From the NCBI GenBank assembly GCA_004297165.1, contig SCUJ01000006.1, forward strand, positions 558,001 through 622,000: a stretch of DNA of 64,000 nt, read 5' to 3'. The DNA is from Gammaproteobacteria bacterium (GTDB taxonomy: Bacteria; Pseudomonadota; Gammaproteobacteria; Eutrophobiales; Eutrophobiaceae). Numbering within the stretch: the stretch's first letter is position 1; each line of letters begins with the position of its first letter. The position numbers and the translations under genes were made by a program. The notes under the pieces were generated by a model. It was not told the origin of the DNA and ran no database searches. It worked only from the letters and a program-made list of their open reading frames with translations. Below are positions 27,321 through 42,464 of the stretch, one piece after another.

Positions 27321-28631
27321 TTATTTCTTGCCGGCCTTGGCGTCCATTTCCCGCAAGCGCGCCAGCTTCTCCGCGATCTTGATCTCGAGCCCCTGGTCGG
27401 CGGGCTCGTAATAGCGCGCCGACGGCATCCCGTCGGGGAAATAATTCTCGCCGGCGGCGTAGGCGTCAGGCTCGTCATGGGCATAACGGTATTCCTTTCC
27501 GTAATCCAGTGACTTCATCAAACGCGTCACCGGATTGCGCAGCCGCAGCGGCACCTCCAGCGAGCCGTGTTCGCGCACATCCCGCATGACGCGGTTGAAG
27601 GCCTTGTACACCGCGTTGCTCTTCGGCGCGCAGGCCATGTAAACGACCGCCTGGGCAATGGCAAGTTCGCCCTCCGGCGAACCCAGCCGTTCCTGGGTAT
27701 CCCAGGCATCCAGTGCGAGACTAATCGCTCTTGGGTCGGCATTGCCGATATCCTCCGTCGCCATCCGCACGACCCGGCGGGCGATATAGAGCGGGTCGCA
27801 ACCGCCGTCAAGCATGCGGGCGAACCAGTACAGGGCCGCATCAGGGGAACTCCCACGCACGGACTTGTGGAGGGCGGAGATCTGGTCATAGAAGACCTCG
27901 CCGCCCTTGTCGAAACGACGCTGCCCTGCCCCGCTGATCACCCGCTCGATCAACCCGGCGTCGATGTGATCGTCCTCGCGCAGGTCGGAGGCGATCTCCA
28001 GCAGGTTCAAGGCGCGACGGGCATCGCCGTCGGCCACGCCGGATAACTGGTCCAGCGCTTCCTTCTCGATACGGATGCCGAGACTGCCGAGACCGCGTTC
28101 GGCGTCCCGCACCGCCCGCTGGAGGATCGCGGCGATATCGTCCGGTTCCAGGGGTTTGAGCACATACACCCGCAAGCGCGACAGCAGGGCGTTGTTCAGT
28201 TCGAAGGAAGGGTTCTCGGTGGTGGCGCCGATGAAGGTGACCGTGCCGTCCTCGACGTGCGGGAGAAAGGCGTCCTGCTGCGCCTTGTTGAATCGGTGCG
28301 CCTCATCCACGAACAACACGGTGTCGCGGCCGTACACCTCACGATATTGCCGCGCGCGATCGATGGCCTCGCGGATATCCTTGACCCCGGCGAGCACGGC
28401 CGAGATCGCCAGAAACTGGGCCTGGCAGGAATCGGCGATGATCCGCGCCAGCGTGGTCTTGCCGGTGCCTGGTGGACCCCAGAACACCATGGAATGCAGG
28501 CGGCCTGTCGTGATGGCGGTGTAGAGCGGTTTGCCGGGTTGCAAGAGGTGGGGCTGACCGGAGAACTCCTCCAAGGTGCGGGGGCGCATGCGATCGGCGA
28601 GTGGCCGGTAGTCCTGTTGCGATTCGATCAC
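27321..28631 (-). CDS. rarA: Replication-associated recombination protein RarA (MgsA)
   Basis: The 436-aa AAA+ ATPase has Walker A GPPGTGKTTLARII near residue 51, Walker B VLFVDEAHRFNK near 107, sensor 1 GATTENPSFELN near 134 and the C-terminal MgsA tetramerisation domain. RarA acts at stalled replication forks. It sits between lolA and crcB, an order common in gammaproteobacteria. Confidence 0.96.
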   Translation of the reverse strand: MIESQQDYRPLADRMRPRTLEEFSGQPHLLQPGKPLYTAITTGRLHSMVFWGPPGTGKTTLARIIADSCQAQFLAISAVLAGVKDIREAIDRARQYREVYGRDTVLFVDEAHRFNKAQQDAFLPHVEDGTVTFIGATTENPSFELNNALLSRLRVYVLKPLEPDDIAAILQRAVRDAERGLGSLGIRIEKEALDQLSGVADGDARRALNLLEIASDLREDDHIDAGLIERVISGAGQRRFDKGGEVFYDQISALHKSVRGSSPDAALYWFARMLDGGCDPLYIARRVVRMATEDIGNADPRAISLALDAWDTQERLGSPEGELAIAQAVVYMACAPKSNAVYKAFNRVMRDVREHGSLEVPLRLRNPVTRLMKSLDYGKEYRYAHDEPDAYAAGENYFPDGMPSARYYEPADQGLEIKIAEKLARLREMDAKAGKK

Positions 28632-28666
28632 CGGGGCGGCGCTCCTCAGGGATTGACGCTATGGCA

Positions 28667-29326
28667 TCATTCGGCTGCCGGAGCGGCCGCGTCCTGCTGC
28701 GCCCGGTTGTCGATGATGTCCACGCCTTCCGGCGGCGTGAATTTAAACAGTTCGTCCGCCAGTTTCGGATTTGCCTGCGTATCGAGAAATTTGATATTGG
28801 TCCGGTTGCCCAAACCATCATTGAGGACCATGCCGGCCAGTTCCTCGTTGACGAAACCGAGCCGGATGGATTCGTATTGCGCCTCCAGGTCCTTTGGCGT
28901 GAGTTCGAGCCACTCGATACCCTCCTCCTCCCCGAGTTCGAGGACTATGTAATGTTCCTCGATATCGACCTTGCCGCCGAGCACGGCGGCCGGCGAATCC
29001 TCGATGGAGTCGCTGGCGTCGCGGATGATGACCTGTTCGAGGTCCTCTTCATAATTCCATACCGATACGCCGTCGCTGACGATCAACTGGATATAGGGCT
29101 CCCAGTAGGCCCAATGGATCCGCCCTGGACGCTGCATGTAGACCACGCCGATGGCCGTTTCCGTGGTCTCTCCGGCGTTATTCTCGCTGGTCTGTTCGAA
29201 GGCGGCGCTGTAACTCTCCAGGCCATTCAAAAGTTTTTCCAGCCGGGCCTCAGGTTCTCCGGCGTTTGCCAGGGAAGAAAGCAAGAAACCGGCGATCGTG
29301 ATAAAAGTTTTAATCGATGCCTCCAT
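28667..29326 (-). CDS. lolA: Outer-membrane lipoprotein carrier LolA
   Basis: The 219-aa protein has a short signal peptide (MEASIKTFITIAGFLLSSLANAG) and the LolA fold: LEKLLNGLESYSAAFEQT, RPGRIHWAYWEPY and VWNYEEDLEQVIIRD. It would ferry lipoproteins from LolCDE across the periplasm to LolB. The ATG at 29326 gives a proper signal peptide; a longer version would add a basic extension. It starts 4 bases after the ftsK stop. Confidence 0.94.
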   Translation of the reverse strand: MEASIKTFITIAGFLLSSLANAGEPEARLEKLLNGLESYSAAFEQTSENNAGETTETAIGVVYMQRPGRIHWAYWEPYIQLIVSDGVSVWNYEEDLEQVIIRDASDSIEDSPAAVLGGKVDIEEHYIVLELGEEEGIEWLELTPKDLEAQYESIRLGFVNEELAGMVLNDGLGNRTNIKFLDTQANPKLADELFKFTPPEGVDIIDNRAQQDAAAPAAE

Positions 29327-29330
29327 GATC

Positions 29331-31637
29331 TTAATCCACGGCTGGCGGTGGCGCGGCCAGCACCTCGCGATTGCCATTCGCCTCCAACGGACCGACGAGT
29401 CCGCTCGCCTCCATCTCCTCCACCATGCGCGCCGCCCGGTTGTAGCCGATCTTGAGCCGCCGCTGAATATAGGAAATCGAAGCCTTGCGGGTCTCGGTGA
29501 CGATGGCTACAGCCTCGTCGTAGAGCGGATCCATCTCATCGTCCGAGCGCTCGAGGCCGGGGATGGGGTCCGCTCCGCCCTCGCCGGGTCCGCGTATGAT
29601 CTCGGGTTGATAATCCGGTTCGCCCAGACCCTTGATGTGCTGGACCACGCGATGCACCTCGTTATCGTCCACGAAGGCCCCGTGCACGCGTTCCGGGATG
29701 CTGGTGCCGGGTTGCAGGAACAGCATGTCGCCGTGTCCGAGCAGGCTTTCCGCGCCCATCTGATCGAGGATGGTCCGGGAATCCACCTTGGAGGAGACCT
29801 GGAAGGCGATCCGGCTGGGGATGTTCGCCTTGATGAGACCGGTGATGACATCGACCGACGGCCGCTGAGTCGCGAGGATCAGGTGGATGCCGGAGGCCCG
29901 CGCCTTCTGCGCCAGACGGGCGATCAGCTCCTCGACCTTCTTGCCGACGGTCATCATCATGTCCGCGAGCTCGTCCACGATGACCACGATGAAGGGCAGC
30001 GCCTCCAGTTCGGGGGCCACGGCGTCTTCCGTCATGGGGACGAACAGCGGGTCGCGCAGAGGTTGTTTGTTCCTGGCCGCGTCCCTGACCTTTTTGTTAT
30101 AGCCGCTGATATTGCGCACGCCCAGCGTCGCCATCAGCTTGTAGCGCCGTTCCATCTCCGCCACACACCAGCGAAGGGCATTCGCCGCCTCCTTCATGTC
30201 CGTGACCACGGGCGCGAGCAGGTGCGGGATGCCTTCATAGACCGACAATTCCAGCATCTTCGGGTCGATCATGATCATCCGCACTTCGCGCGCCGTCGCC
30301 TTGTAAAGGATGCTGAGGACCATGGCATTCAGGGCCACCGACTTGCCCGATCCCGTGGTGCCGGCAACCAGGAGGTGCGGCATCCGGCTGAGATCGGTGA
30401 GGACCACCTTTCCGCCGATATCCTTGCCCAGCGCCAGGACCAGGCGGGAGGGGGCCTCGTCGTACTCGCGGGAGCTAAGAATCTCCCCGAGCGTCACCAG
30501 TTCCCGGTTTTCGTTCGGTATCTCGAGGCCGATGACGGACTTGCCCGGGATCACATCGACGACGCGGACGCTGATCACGGACAGGGATCGGGCGAGGTCC
30601 TTGGCCAGATTGGCAATCTGGCTGCCCTTCACGCCGGGGGCCGGCTGCAATTCGAAGCGGGTGATGACCGGTCCGGGATGCACCGCCACCACATTTACTT
30701 CCACCCCGAAATCCTTGAGTTTCAACTCGACCTGCCGCGACATCGCCTCCAGGGATTCATCGGAGTAACGCCCCTTGGGCGGCGGCGGCGGATCCAGGAG
30801 ACTCAGGGGCGGCAGCACGGAATCCGCGGGGGCCATGAACAACAATTCCTGTCTTTCCTCCTCGGCGCGCAGACTGGGCTCGAAGCCCGAGATCACCGGC
30901 TCGATGCGCAAGGGCGGCCGGTTTTGCTGTTTCTCCTTTTCCTTCAGTACGACGGTCTCCCGTTCCTTGCGGGCCTTCCGTCCTTCGCTGTCATCCCGAT
31001 ACTGGCGGGTCCAGGCCTGGACCCGCTCGAAAAATTCGAGTGTCTTGCGGCCGATGACATCCATCAGCCACAACCATGACAGACTGGAATAGACGGTGAT
31101 CCCCACGAGGAGCATGGCAAGCAGGATTAGCGTACCGCCGAGTTGCCCGGCGAGCAGTTGCATGACATAACCCACGGCGTTCCCGAAGATCCCGCCGGCG
31201 CCGTCAATCCCCTTGGGCAGATGATCGCTGGCCCCAAAGTGCAGCCACGAGAGCCCGCAACCTCCGGCGAGCAAGAGCATGAATCCGAGCACGCGCATTC
31301 CGAGACGAAAGTAATCCACCGGGATCGCATTGGCGCGAGTCTGGAAGATGCGCCAACCATCGAACACCAGTATGAGCGGGAAGAGATAACCGAGATATCC
31401 GAAGAGATAGAGCAGGACATCGGCGATCCAGGCCCCGACAAAGCCGGCCTTGTTGTGGATCCGATCGACCGATACCGCCTGTGACCAGCCGGGGTCATCC
31501 GGGTGGTAGGTGAGCAAGGCCAGCGCCAGGAAGAGCGAGGCGGCGCCCAATATGATGGCGCCGATTTCCTTGATGTTGCGCACCAGCGTGTCGGACAGGG
31601 GCTCCCCTGTGGCTTTCTTTTTCGAGGCCTGGGCCAT
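29331..31637 (-). CDS. ftsK: DNA translocase FtsK
   Basis: The 768-aa protein has four or five N-terminal membrane helices, a short linker, then the alpha-beta motor (Walker [13 protein letters not shown] near residue 434, Walker [20 protein letters not shown] near 550) and a C-terminal gamma winged helix ([25 protein letters not shown]). It pumps DNA at the septum and activates XerCD at dif through KOPS reading. The linker is much shorter than in E. coli FtsK (1329 aa), which is usual outside the enterics. Confidence 0.97.
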   Translation of the reverse strand: MAQASKKKATGEPLSDTLVRNIKEIGAIILGAASLFLALALLTYHPDDPGWSQAVSVDRIHNKAGFVGAWIADVLLYLFGYLGYLFPLILVFDGWRIFQTRANAIPVDYFRLGMRVLGFMLLLAGGCGLSWLHFGASDHLPKGIDGAGGIFGNAVGYVMQLLAGQLGGTLILLAMLLVGITVYSSLSWLWLMDVIGRKTLEFFERVQAWTRQYRDDSEGRKARKERETVVLKEKEKQQNRPPLRIEPVISGFEPSLRAEEERQELLFMAPADSVLPPLSLLDPPPPPKGRYSDESLEAMSRQVELKLKDFGVEVNVVAVHPGPVITRFELQPAPGVKGSQIANLAKDLARSLSVISVRVVDVIPGKSVIGLEIPNENRELVTLGEILSSREYDEAPSRLVLALGKDIGGKVVLTDLSRMPHLLVAGTTGSGKSVALNAMVLSILYKATAREVRMIMIDPKMLELSVYEGIPHLLAPVVTDMKEAANALRWCVAEMERRYKLMATLGVRNISGYNKKVRDAARNKQPLRDPLFVPMTEDAVAPELEALPFIVVIVDELADMMMTVGKKVEELIARLAQKARASGIHLILATQRPSVDVITGLIKANIPSRIAFQVSSKVDSRTILDQMGAESLLGHGDMLFLQPGTSIPERVHGAFVDDNEVHRVVQHIKGLGEPDYQPEIIRGPGEGGADPIPGLERSDDEMDPLYDEAVAIVTETRKASISYIQRRLKIGYNRAARMVEEMEASGLVGPLEANGNREVLAAPPPAVD

Positions 31638-31796
31638 TCTTAAACCAATTTAATCAAAAACACTCATAAGTGTGGCTTTTATAAAGGAAGAATTCTAACA
31701 CGAACAGGTCTGATTTCGCAGATTTAAGCCTTAAACGCCACCTTCCGCCCGTATCCGTTGCAGTATAATCCCTTTATTAAAGTTTAGGGTCCGGCC

Positions 31797-32624
31797 ATGA
31801 GACGGGTGCGACGCATGCTGTATTCACTCACATTTATCACGGCGGCAAGTTGGGCGGGGATCAGCCTGCTCGCTTTCGTATTTCAGGGCCGGCTGATTTT
31901 TTACCCCGAGAAGCAGTTGATGGCCGAACCGTTGGACATCGGGCTGGCATTCGAGGAAGTCTGGCTCGAAACCCCGGATGACATCACCATTCATGGCTGG
32001 TACATACCCCACCCCTCGCCGAGGGCGACAACCCTCTTTTTTCACGGCAACGCCGGAAACATCTCTCATCGTCTGGATACGCTACGGCTCCTGCATGACC
32101 TTGGACTCTCGGTGTTGATCATCGATTACCGGGGTTATGGTCAGAGCGAAGGCCGACCCAGCGAATCGGGCACCTACCTGGACGCCGAGGCCGCCTGGCG
32201 GCATTTGACCGTTACTCTCGGCATAAAACCGGAGGAGATCATCGTGATGGGCCGATCCCTGGGTGCGGCGGTCGCCATCCAGCTCGCGGAACGTTACACG
32301 CCTGGCCTGCTGGTGGCGGAATCGGCATTCACCTCCATCCCCGCCATGGCCAGGAGGCTTTACCCCTATCTGCCGGTGCGGCTCATCAGCCGGATTCATT
32401 ATCCCAGCATCGATCGGATCGCCAATGTCCGCTGCCCGGTGCTCGTCGTCCACAGTCCGGAGGACGAGATCATTCCCTTCGAGTTCGGGGAGGCGCTATA
32501 TGCCCGTGCGTCAGCGCCAAAACGGTTTCTGCGCATTAGCGGCGATCACAACAGCGGTTTCATGATGAGTGATGTAGCATATCGTCTGGGCCTGGATGAA
32601 TTCATCACGAGCGCAGGGCAATGA
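31797..32624 (+). CDS. Alpha/beta hydrolase, BEM46/YfhR-like
   Basis: One N-terminal membrane helix precedes a hydrolase fold with oxyanion sequence FFHGNAGN near residue 82, nucleophile elbow GRSLGAA near 153, acid VHSPEDEIIP near 223 and histidine GDHNSGF near 252. These fit the BEM46/YfhR family of membrane-anchored serine hydrolases with unknown substrates. A perfect TATAAT lies at 31764-31769, without a good -35, and AGGG precedes the ATG. It diverges from ftsK. Confidence 0.88.
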   Translation: MRRVRRMLYSLTFITAASWAGISLLAFVFQGRLIFYPEKQLMAEPLDIGLAFEEVWLETPDDITIHGWYIPHPSPRATTLFFHGNAGNISHRLDTLRLLHDLGLSVLIIDYRGYGQSEGRPSESGTYLDAEAAWRHLTVTLGIKPEEIIVMGRSLGAAVAIQLAERYTPGLLVAESAFTSIPAMARRLYPYLPVRLISRIHYPSIDRIANVRCPVLVVHSPEDEIIPFEFGEALYARASAPKRFLRISGDHNSGFMMSDVAYRLGLDEFITSAGQ

Positions 32625-32706
32625 GCTTACTTGCGTCATGACGCCACCGGCACAGCCAATCCCGAGTGTGTTAAGATTGGCCGTCGTCAAGAGATAAACA
32701 TTCCCC

Positions 32707-33042
32707 ATGGCCAGGAAACCCGTCTACAAGGTAATTTTTCAAAATCAGGGCAGGATATTCGAGATCTACGCCCGCAGCGTCCATCAGGGCGGCATGTTCG
32801 GGTTCATCGAGGTCGAAAAGATCATCTTCGGCGAAAAGACCACACTCGTCGTCGATCCCTCCGAGGAAAATCTTAAGACCGAATTCAGGGGCGTTGTGCG
32901 CACCTATATCCCGCTGCATTCCATCGTGCGCATCGATGAGGTCGAGCGGGAAGGCGCAGCGAAGATCACCGAGGTCTCCGCCAAGGACAGCAAGATCGCT
33001 CCCTTCCCGATCTACACCCGAGGGCAGGAAGATTCCACATGA
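32707..33042 (+). CDS. DUF1820 family protein
   Basis: The 111-residue protein reads as DUF1820 throughout: YKVIFQNQGRIFEIYARSVHQG, GFIEVEKIIFGEKT and YIPLHSIVRIDEVEREG. The family is widespread in gammaproteobacteria and has no known function. The stop overlaps the following ATG by four bases, so it is co-transcribed with the exported protein. Confidence 0.9.
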   Translation: MARKPVYKVIFQNQGRIFEIYARSVHQGGMFGFIEVEKIIFGEKTTLVVDPSEENLKTEFRGVVRTYIPLHSIVRIDEVEREGAAKITEVSAKDSKIAPFPIYTRGQEDST

Positions 33043-33602
33043 GATGCGCGCCGTTGTGCCGGATGTCGCCCCAGCGGCGCCACTGCTTCCTCCAACCCTG
33101 GCGGCCGCTTCTGGCGCTGACAGTCATGCTGCTCCCCGTGACCGCATTCGCGGACTGGCAGGTCCGGACGCAGGCGGACCCCGATAAAAAACAATCCTTC
33201 ACGTTCGCCGGCACGGCGAATCCGGATGGTCACCACCTCGAGATCTACCGCGATCAAGGCAATGCGATTCGCGCGCGTTTCACCCTCGCGGACAGTCTGT
33301 TGCAATTCGCGCCCAAATCCTGCCCCACCTACCAGATTGACGCCCGCGAACCGGTGAATCTATCCATCCATGACGCTCCCTGCATCGCCACGCCAGTCCG
33401 GGCGGAATACATCCTCGGTTATGTCGAGGACAAACAGATCGAATCCGCTAGCTTGCTGGCCTTCATGAACGGCGTGAAAGTCAGCTTTCGGTTCCGGCTG
33501 GACAGCGGGGCCTATCGCGAGACCATGTTTTCGTTGGGCGGTTCGAGCAGCGCCATCATCCGCGCCATCGGTCGGCAATACCAGGTGCGAGCGCCGCGCT
33601 GA
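33039..33602 (+). CDS. Exported protein of unknown function
   Basis: The 187-aa product begins with a basic stretch and a hydrophobic signal segment ending in VTAFADWQ, so the mature part is probably periplasmic. A second ATG at 33063 would shorten the leader. The mature region is beta-rich (QSFTFAGTANPDGHHLEIYRD; RAEYILGYVEDKQ) with two cysteines (SCPTY, APCIA) that could form a disulfide. No family was recognised. Confidence 0.75.
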   Translation: MRCAPLCRMSPQRRHCFLQPWRPLLALTVMLLPVTAFADWQVRTQADPDKKQSFTFAGTANPDGHHLEIYRDQGNAIRARFTLADSLLQFAPKSCPTYQIDAREPVNLSIHDAPCIATPVRAEYILGYVEDKQIESASLLAFMNGVKVSFRFRLDSGAYRETMFSLGGSSSAIIRAIGRQYQVRAPR

Positions 33603-33672
33603 TCGGCCTTCGTTTCGGGAGAAAATTACGGATTCCAGGAACAGGACGGGATCGGGACTGCGCCAGCAACGT

Positions 33673-34791
33673 TTGTCCGATCTCGGTTCGATCCCTCCCG
33701 CGGCATGGAACCGGCTCGCTCGCGGCGACAGCCCGTTCCTCTCCCATGAATTTTTACACGGCCTGGAGCGGTGCGGCTGTCTCGCGGACCACGGCTGGAC
33801 CCCCACACACCTCGTCGCTCATGCCGGAGAAAACCTCGTCGGCGCCATGCCGCTATACATCAAATCCAATTCCCATGGCGAATTCGTGTTCGACTGGTCA
33901 TGGGCGGAGGCTTACGAGCGCAGCGGCGGCCGCTATTATCCCAAACTCGTCTCCGCCATACCTTTCACGCCGGTGCGCGGGCCGCGCCTGCTGATCGATC
34001 TTGCCGCCGATGACGTAAAGGCCATACAACAATCTCTGCTCGAAGGCGCGACCGAACTGGCGCGGGAGACACTAATGTCCTCCCTGCACTTCCTGTTTCC
34101 GGCGGATGCCGACACGGAATTGCTGACCGCACACAGCTTGTTGCGCCGCAAGACCATTCAGTTCCATTGGCGGAATAATGACTATCGGGACTTCGCGGAT
34201 TTCCTGGACGCATTGTCCACTAAGAAACGCAAGGAGATCCGGCGTGAGCGGAGGTCCGTTGTGGAGCAAGGCATCGACGTTGAAATCCTGGATGGGGCCA
34301 AAATCACTTGCGCGCAGTGGGATATATTTTACGAGTTCTATTGCTCCACCTTCGAACGCCGCTGGGGCAGCCCGCGCTTCACGCGCGAATTCTTCTATTC
34401 CCTAAGCGAACGTCTGCCCCGCGAGACCTTGCTGATCCTGGCTTATCGCGAGGGGCAACCCATAGCCGGGGCCTTCGCCATGCTGGGCGCGCGGACTCTT
34501 TATGGTCGTCACTGGGGCTGCTCGCGGCAGTATGCCAATCTGCATTTCGAGCTTTGTTACTATCGGACCATCGAATATTGCATACAACATAAACTGGCTG
34601 GCGTGGATGCGGGTGTGCAGGGGGAGCATAAGCTGAGCCGCGGCTTCGAACCCGTGGCGGCATGGTCATGTCACTGGATCCGGCATCCCGGTTTCCACAG
34701 CGCCATCGAGGCTTTCCTGCAGCGGGAGACGCCAGGCGTCGATGCCTATATCGACGAACTTAACCGGCATTTACCGTACAAGCAATCTTAG
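33673..34791 (+). CDS. DUF482/GNAT-like peptidogalycan biosynthesis family protein
   Basis: The 372-residue protein matches COG3146/DUF482: PAAWNRLARGDSPFLSHEFLHGLE, the FSWAEAY-like segment DWSWAEAYERSGGRYYPKL, SLHFLFP, QFHWRN, KKRKEIRRERR and HFELCYYRTIEYCI. These have a double acyl-CoA N-acyltransferase fold resembling FemAB; substrates are unknown. The start is uncertain. TTG at 33673 is used because no ATG is present upstream in frame, and the family consensus may begin a few codons earlier. Confidence 0.85.
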   Translation: MSDLGSIPPAAWNRLARGDSPFLSHEFLHGLERCGCLADHGWTPTHLVAHAGENLVGAMPLYIKSNSHGEFVFDWSWAEAYERSGGRYYPKLVSAIPFTPVRGPRLLIDLAADDVKAIQQSLLEGATELARETLMSSLHFLFPADADTELLTAHSLLRRKTIQFHWRNNDYRDFADFLDALSTKKRKEIRRERRSVVEQGIDVEILDGAKITCAQWDIFYEFYCSTFERRWGSPRFTREFFYSLSERLPRETLLILAYREGQPIAGAFAMLGARTLYGRHWGCSRQYANLHFELCYYRTIEYCIQHKLAGVDAGVQGEHKLSRGFEPVAAWSCHWIRHPGFHSAIEAFLQRETPGVDAYIDELNRHLPYKQS

Positions 34792-34821
34792 TCGGTATAT
34801 CAGGCATGCAGTTGTAACAGC

Positions 34822-35241
34822 TTGACAGCCAACTTTGTTCCAGCGAAGCTTGCCTATGTGATCCGCCGCAAATTCTTTGTCTACTACATCATCTCGGCCC
34901 TGGTAATCCTCCGTTGCGCCGGGTTGCACATCCATGTCCACAACCACGCCGATCCCCTGGAAGATTTGAGATTGGAGGTGGTAAACCTCACGAATATAGA
35001 TAATCACGGCGATACTCATACCCAAGACATCGATATAGACGTCCTGGGCGCGACGCTCACGAAGTATGCCGATAGCTATCTGGATGACTTTGTTCCCCTG
35101 GCGATCCTGGCGCTTGTCGTGCTTTCCCTTGGCGGCGCTGGGCGAATCATTCCACTACCGCCCGTTATCGCCGTACGGTCGGTTTTTCGCCATCAGCGCC
35201 CACCTTCCAGGGCGCCGCCCCGTCTGATCTTCAAATCGTAA
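34822..35241 (+). CDS. Histidine-rich membrane protein upstream of czcCBA
   Basis: The roughly 139-aa protein has two hydrophobic segments (about residues 18-35 and 92-110) that flank a polar stretch rich in His and Asp (HIHVHNHADPLED and DNHGDTHTQDIDIDV). That stretch would face the periplasm if the ends are inside. It lies directly before czcC on the same strand. Small His-rich proteins near czc operons are known as metal-sensing or metal-buffering accessories, so this role is inferred. The start is a TTG and could instead be GTG about 13 codons later. Confidence 0.6.
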   Translation: MTANFVPAKLAYVIRRKFFVYYIISALVILRCAGLHIHVHNHADPLEDLRLEVVNLTNIDNHGDTHTQDIDIDVLGATLTKYADSYLDDFVPLAILALVVLSLGGAGRIIPLPPVIAVRSVFRHQRPPSRAPPRLIFKS

Positions 35242-35253
35242 TATTAAGGATCG

Positions 35254-35307
35254 CCCGGCAACGCCGGGTCTTCCTCAATACACAAATGCGGGTTCTTTCG
35301 CCCGCAT
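35254..35307 (+). terminator. Two adjacent hairpins in the czcC leader
   Basis: CCCGGC-aac-GCCGGG (35254-35268) is followed by ATGCGGG-N8-CCCGCAT (35286-35307) and then GCGTTTT. The first could end the His-rich gene. The second, 18 bases before the czcC ATG, could be an attenuator or could limit readthrough into czcC. Confidence 0.5.
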
Positions 35308-35324
35308 GCGTTTTGGAGGTTTTC

Positions 35325-36593
35325 ATGAGTTTGACTGCCTTGCGCCCATGGGCGGGCGTTATCGTTTTATGGATCGTCGCTACGGTGACCGCCACGGCGG
35401 CGGAGTCCGGCGCCGCGTTGACTCTGAGCGACGCGTTGTCACGTGCTATCGAGGCCAATCCGGATCTTAAGGCGTTCGCGTTCGAACTGCCGGCTCTGGC
35501 GGGCCGCCGGGAACAGGCCGGATTGCGACCGAATCCTGAGATCGGTCTGGAGGTCGAAAACGTAACCGGCAGCGGTGAGTTTCGAGGCGCAAAAAGCGCG
35601 GAGTTCACCCTCGCCCTGAGTCAGTTAATCGAATTGGGAGGCAAGCGCGGACTGCGCGTCGGCGTGGTCGATGCCGCCTACGGCCTCGCGGAAAGCGACC
35701 TCGCCGTACAACGGCTGGATCTGGCCGCCGAGGTTTTACGGCGCTTCGTGCAGGCGGCGCACAATCAGGAATTGCTGGCGCTGAGCGCCCGCCGGATCGA
35801 ACTCGCGGGGCGCACATTGACCACGGTTCAAGATCGGGTCAATGCGGCGCTCGCCTCCGCTGCGGAAGGTCACCGGGCCACGGCCGCCCGCGACCGGGCC
35901 TTGCTGGATCGGCAGACCGCTGAACGCCGGCTGCAAAGCTCGCTCCACCGCCTGGCTGCCCTATGGGGCGAGACCAACCCCGGCTTCGCGACCGTCGCGG
36001 CCGACCTGTACGCGTTCCCCGAGGTCTCGGACTTTGACGCACTCATGGAACGGTTAGGGGCATCGCCGGACCTCGCGCGGCTGTTGACGGAGGCGAGACT
36101 GCGTGACGCCGAGCTGCGCCTGGCCGAGGCGCAACGCCGGCCCGACGTGACGGTCGGCGGCGGGCTCCGCCGGTTGGAGGCAAGCGATGACACGGCCCTG
36201 GTTTTTTCCATGCAGATGCCGCTTAAGATCCACGACCGCAACCAGGGCGCGATACGCGAGGCGCGCGTACGCCGGGAACAACTGGATGTTGAGTACGACG
36301 CCCTGCTCAACCGGGCGCGCGCCGAATTGTTCGGCCTCTACCAGGAACTCCTTCAGGCGCGGGCAGAGACCGAAATTCTGCGTGGGCAGGTGCTGCCGGA
36401 ACTGGAAGAGGCATTGCGGCAGACGGAGAGCGCCTATGATCTCGGCCGCTATTCCTACCTGGAACTCGTGGATGCGCAACGCAGCCTGATCGAGGTCAAC
36501 GGCGAGCTTATCGACGCCGCCGCGCGCTATCACGCAACCCTAGCGGAAATCGAGCGCATCACCGGTCAGGCCATCGCCCTGCCGGCTTATTGA
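35325..36593 (+). CDS. czcC: CzcC-like outer-membrane channel (TolC family)
   Basis: The 422-aa protein has a signal peptide (to about residue 27, TATAAESG) and two OEP repeats rich in coiled-coil helix (LTLSDALSRAIEANPDLKAF; YDLGRYSYLELVDAQRSLIEV). It would form the outer-membrane tunnel of the RND efflux pump. The start at 35325 follows GGAGG by eight bases. The upstream in-frame ATG lies inside a hairpin and gives no signal peptide. Confidence 0.9.
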   Translation: MSLTALRPWAGVIVLWIVATVTATAAESGAALTLSDALSRAIEANPDLKAFAFELPALAGRREQAGLRPNPEIGLEVENVTGSGEFRGAKSAEFTLALSQLIELGGKRGLRVGVVDAAYGLAESDLAVQRLDLAAEVLRRFVQAAHNQELLALSARRIELAGRTLTTVQDRVNAALASAAEGHRATAARDRALLDRQTAERRLQSSLHRLAALWGETNPGFATVAADLYAFPEVSDFDALMERLGASPDLARLLTEARLRDAELRLAEAQRRPDVTVGGGLRRLEASDDTALVFSMQMPLKIHDRNQGAIREARVRREQLDVEYDALLNRARAELFGLYQELLQARAETEILRGQVLPELEEALRQTESAYDLGRYSYLELVDAQRSLIEVNGELIDAAARYHATLAEIERITGQAIALPAY

Positions 36594-36607
36594 AACGGGA
36601 GACCGAT

Positions 36608-37543
36608 ATGAAATTCATGCATTGGCTAATCGTTTTGCCGATCCTGGCCGTCTGTGCCTGTACCGGCGATTCGGCCGACGCGGATCGCGGCGCGGCATCC
36701 GAACCGGCGGCGGAACATGCAGAAGAACTCACGAGTACGCGGATCGACGCGGCGATGGCGCGGGAAGCCGGCATCGAAACGGCGACCGCGGGCTCCGCCG
36801 TCATCCGCGAGACATTGGTGCTGCACGGCGCCATCGTGCCCGATCCGCAGCGCGTATTCCAACTGCGCGCCCGGTTCCCCGGCGTCGTCAAGGAGGTGCG
36901 CAAGCGCATCGGCGAAACGGTGCGCGCCGGCGAAGTGCTGGCGGTCATCGAGGCCAACGAAAGCCTGCGGCGCTATAACATTGTCGCGCCTGCCGCCGGG
37001 GTGGTGGTCTCGCGCGAAGTGAATCCCGGCGCAGCGGTCGAAAATGAAACGCTCCTTACCGTAGTTGACCTGTCCAGTGTTTGGGTGGAACTGGCGGCAT
37101 TCCAGCATGACATGGACAGAATTCTTGCCGGCCAGTCCGTAACCGTGCGTGATGTCGACGGTCATCAGAGCGCGGCGGGTCGGATCGAGAACATCGCACC
37201 GGTCGGCTCGGCCGCCAGCCAGAGCATGACCGCGCGCGTGGCGCTGCCGAACCCGGACGGTCTCTGGCGACCTGGACTGTTCGTCACCGGCGAAGTCACC
37301 GTGGCGGAGACGGAGGCGCCCCTGGCCGTGTCCCGCACGGCGGTGCAGGACTTCCACGGCGGGATCGCCGTATTCGAACTGGTTGGCGAGAAATACGTGG
37401 CCCGGCCGGTGACGCTGGGTCGCATGGACGCGGATCGCGTTGAAGTGTTGAGCGGCATCGAGGCGGGCGCGCTGTATGTAAGCGCTGGCAGCTATCTCAT
37501 CAAGTCGGACCTCGATAAATCCGGCGTTGAGCACAATGATTGA
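36608..37543 (+). CDS. czcB: CzcB-like membrane fusion protein (lipoprotein)
   Basis: The ATG at 36608 has GGGAG 8 bases upstream. The 311-aa product starts with a lipobox (LAVCAC) and then shows the periplasmic adaptor layout: a short hairpin, lipoyl-like half-motifs (RIGETVRAGEVLAVIE, NPGAAVENETLLTVVD), beta-barrel (LAGQSVTVRDVDG) and membrane-proximal domain. It links CzcA to CzcC. It lacks the long His-rich N-terminal metal-binding extension of Cupriavidus CzcB. Confidence 0.9.
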   Translation: MKFMHWLIVLPILAVCACTGDSADADRGAASEPAAEHAEELTSTRIDAAMAREAGIETATAGSAVIRETLVLHGAIVPDPQRVFQLRARFPGVVKEVRKRIGETVRAGEVLAVIEANESLRRYNIVAPAAGVVVSREVNPGAAVENETLLTVVDLSSVWVELAAFQHDMDRILAGQSVTVRDVDGHQSAAGRIENIAPVGSAASQSMTARVALPNPDGLWRPGLFVTGEVTVAETEAPLAVSRTAVQDFHGGIAVFELVGEKYVARPVTLGRMDADRVEVLSGIEAGALYVSAGSYLIKSDLDKSGVEHND

Positions 37544-42390
<4,847 letters not shown>

Positions 42391-42464
42391 AGCTTTGCTT
42401 CCCCCCGGAAAATCGAGATGTTATTGTGATTGAAACAATTATACGGATCCATCGCCCCCTGACC

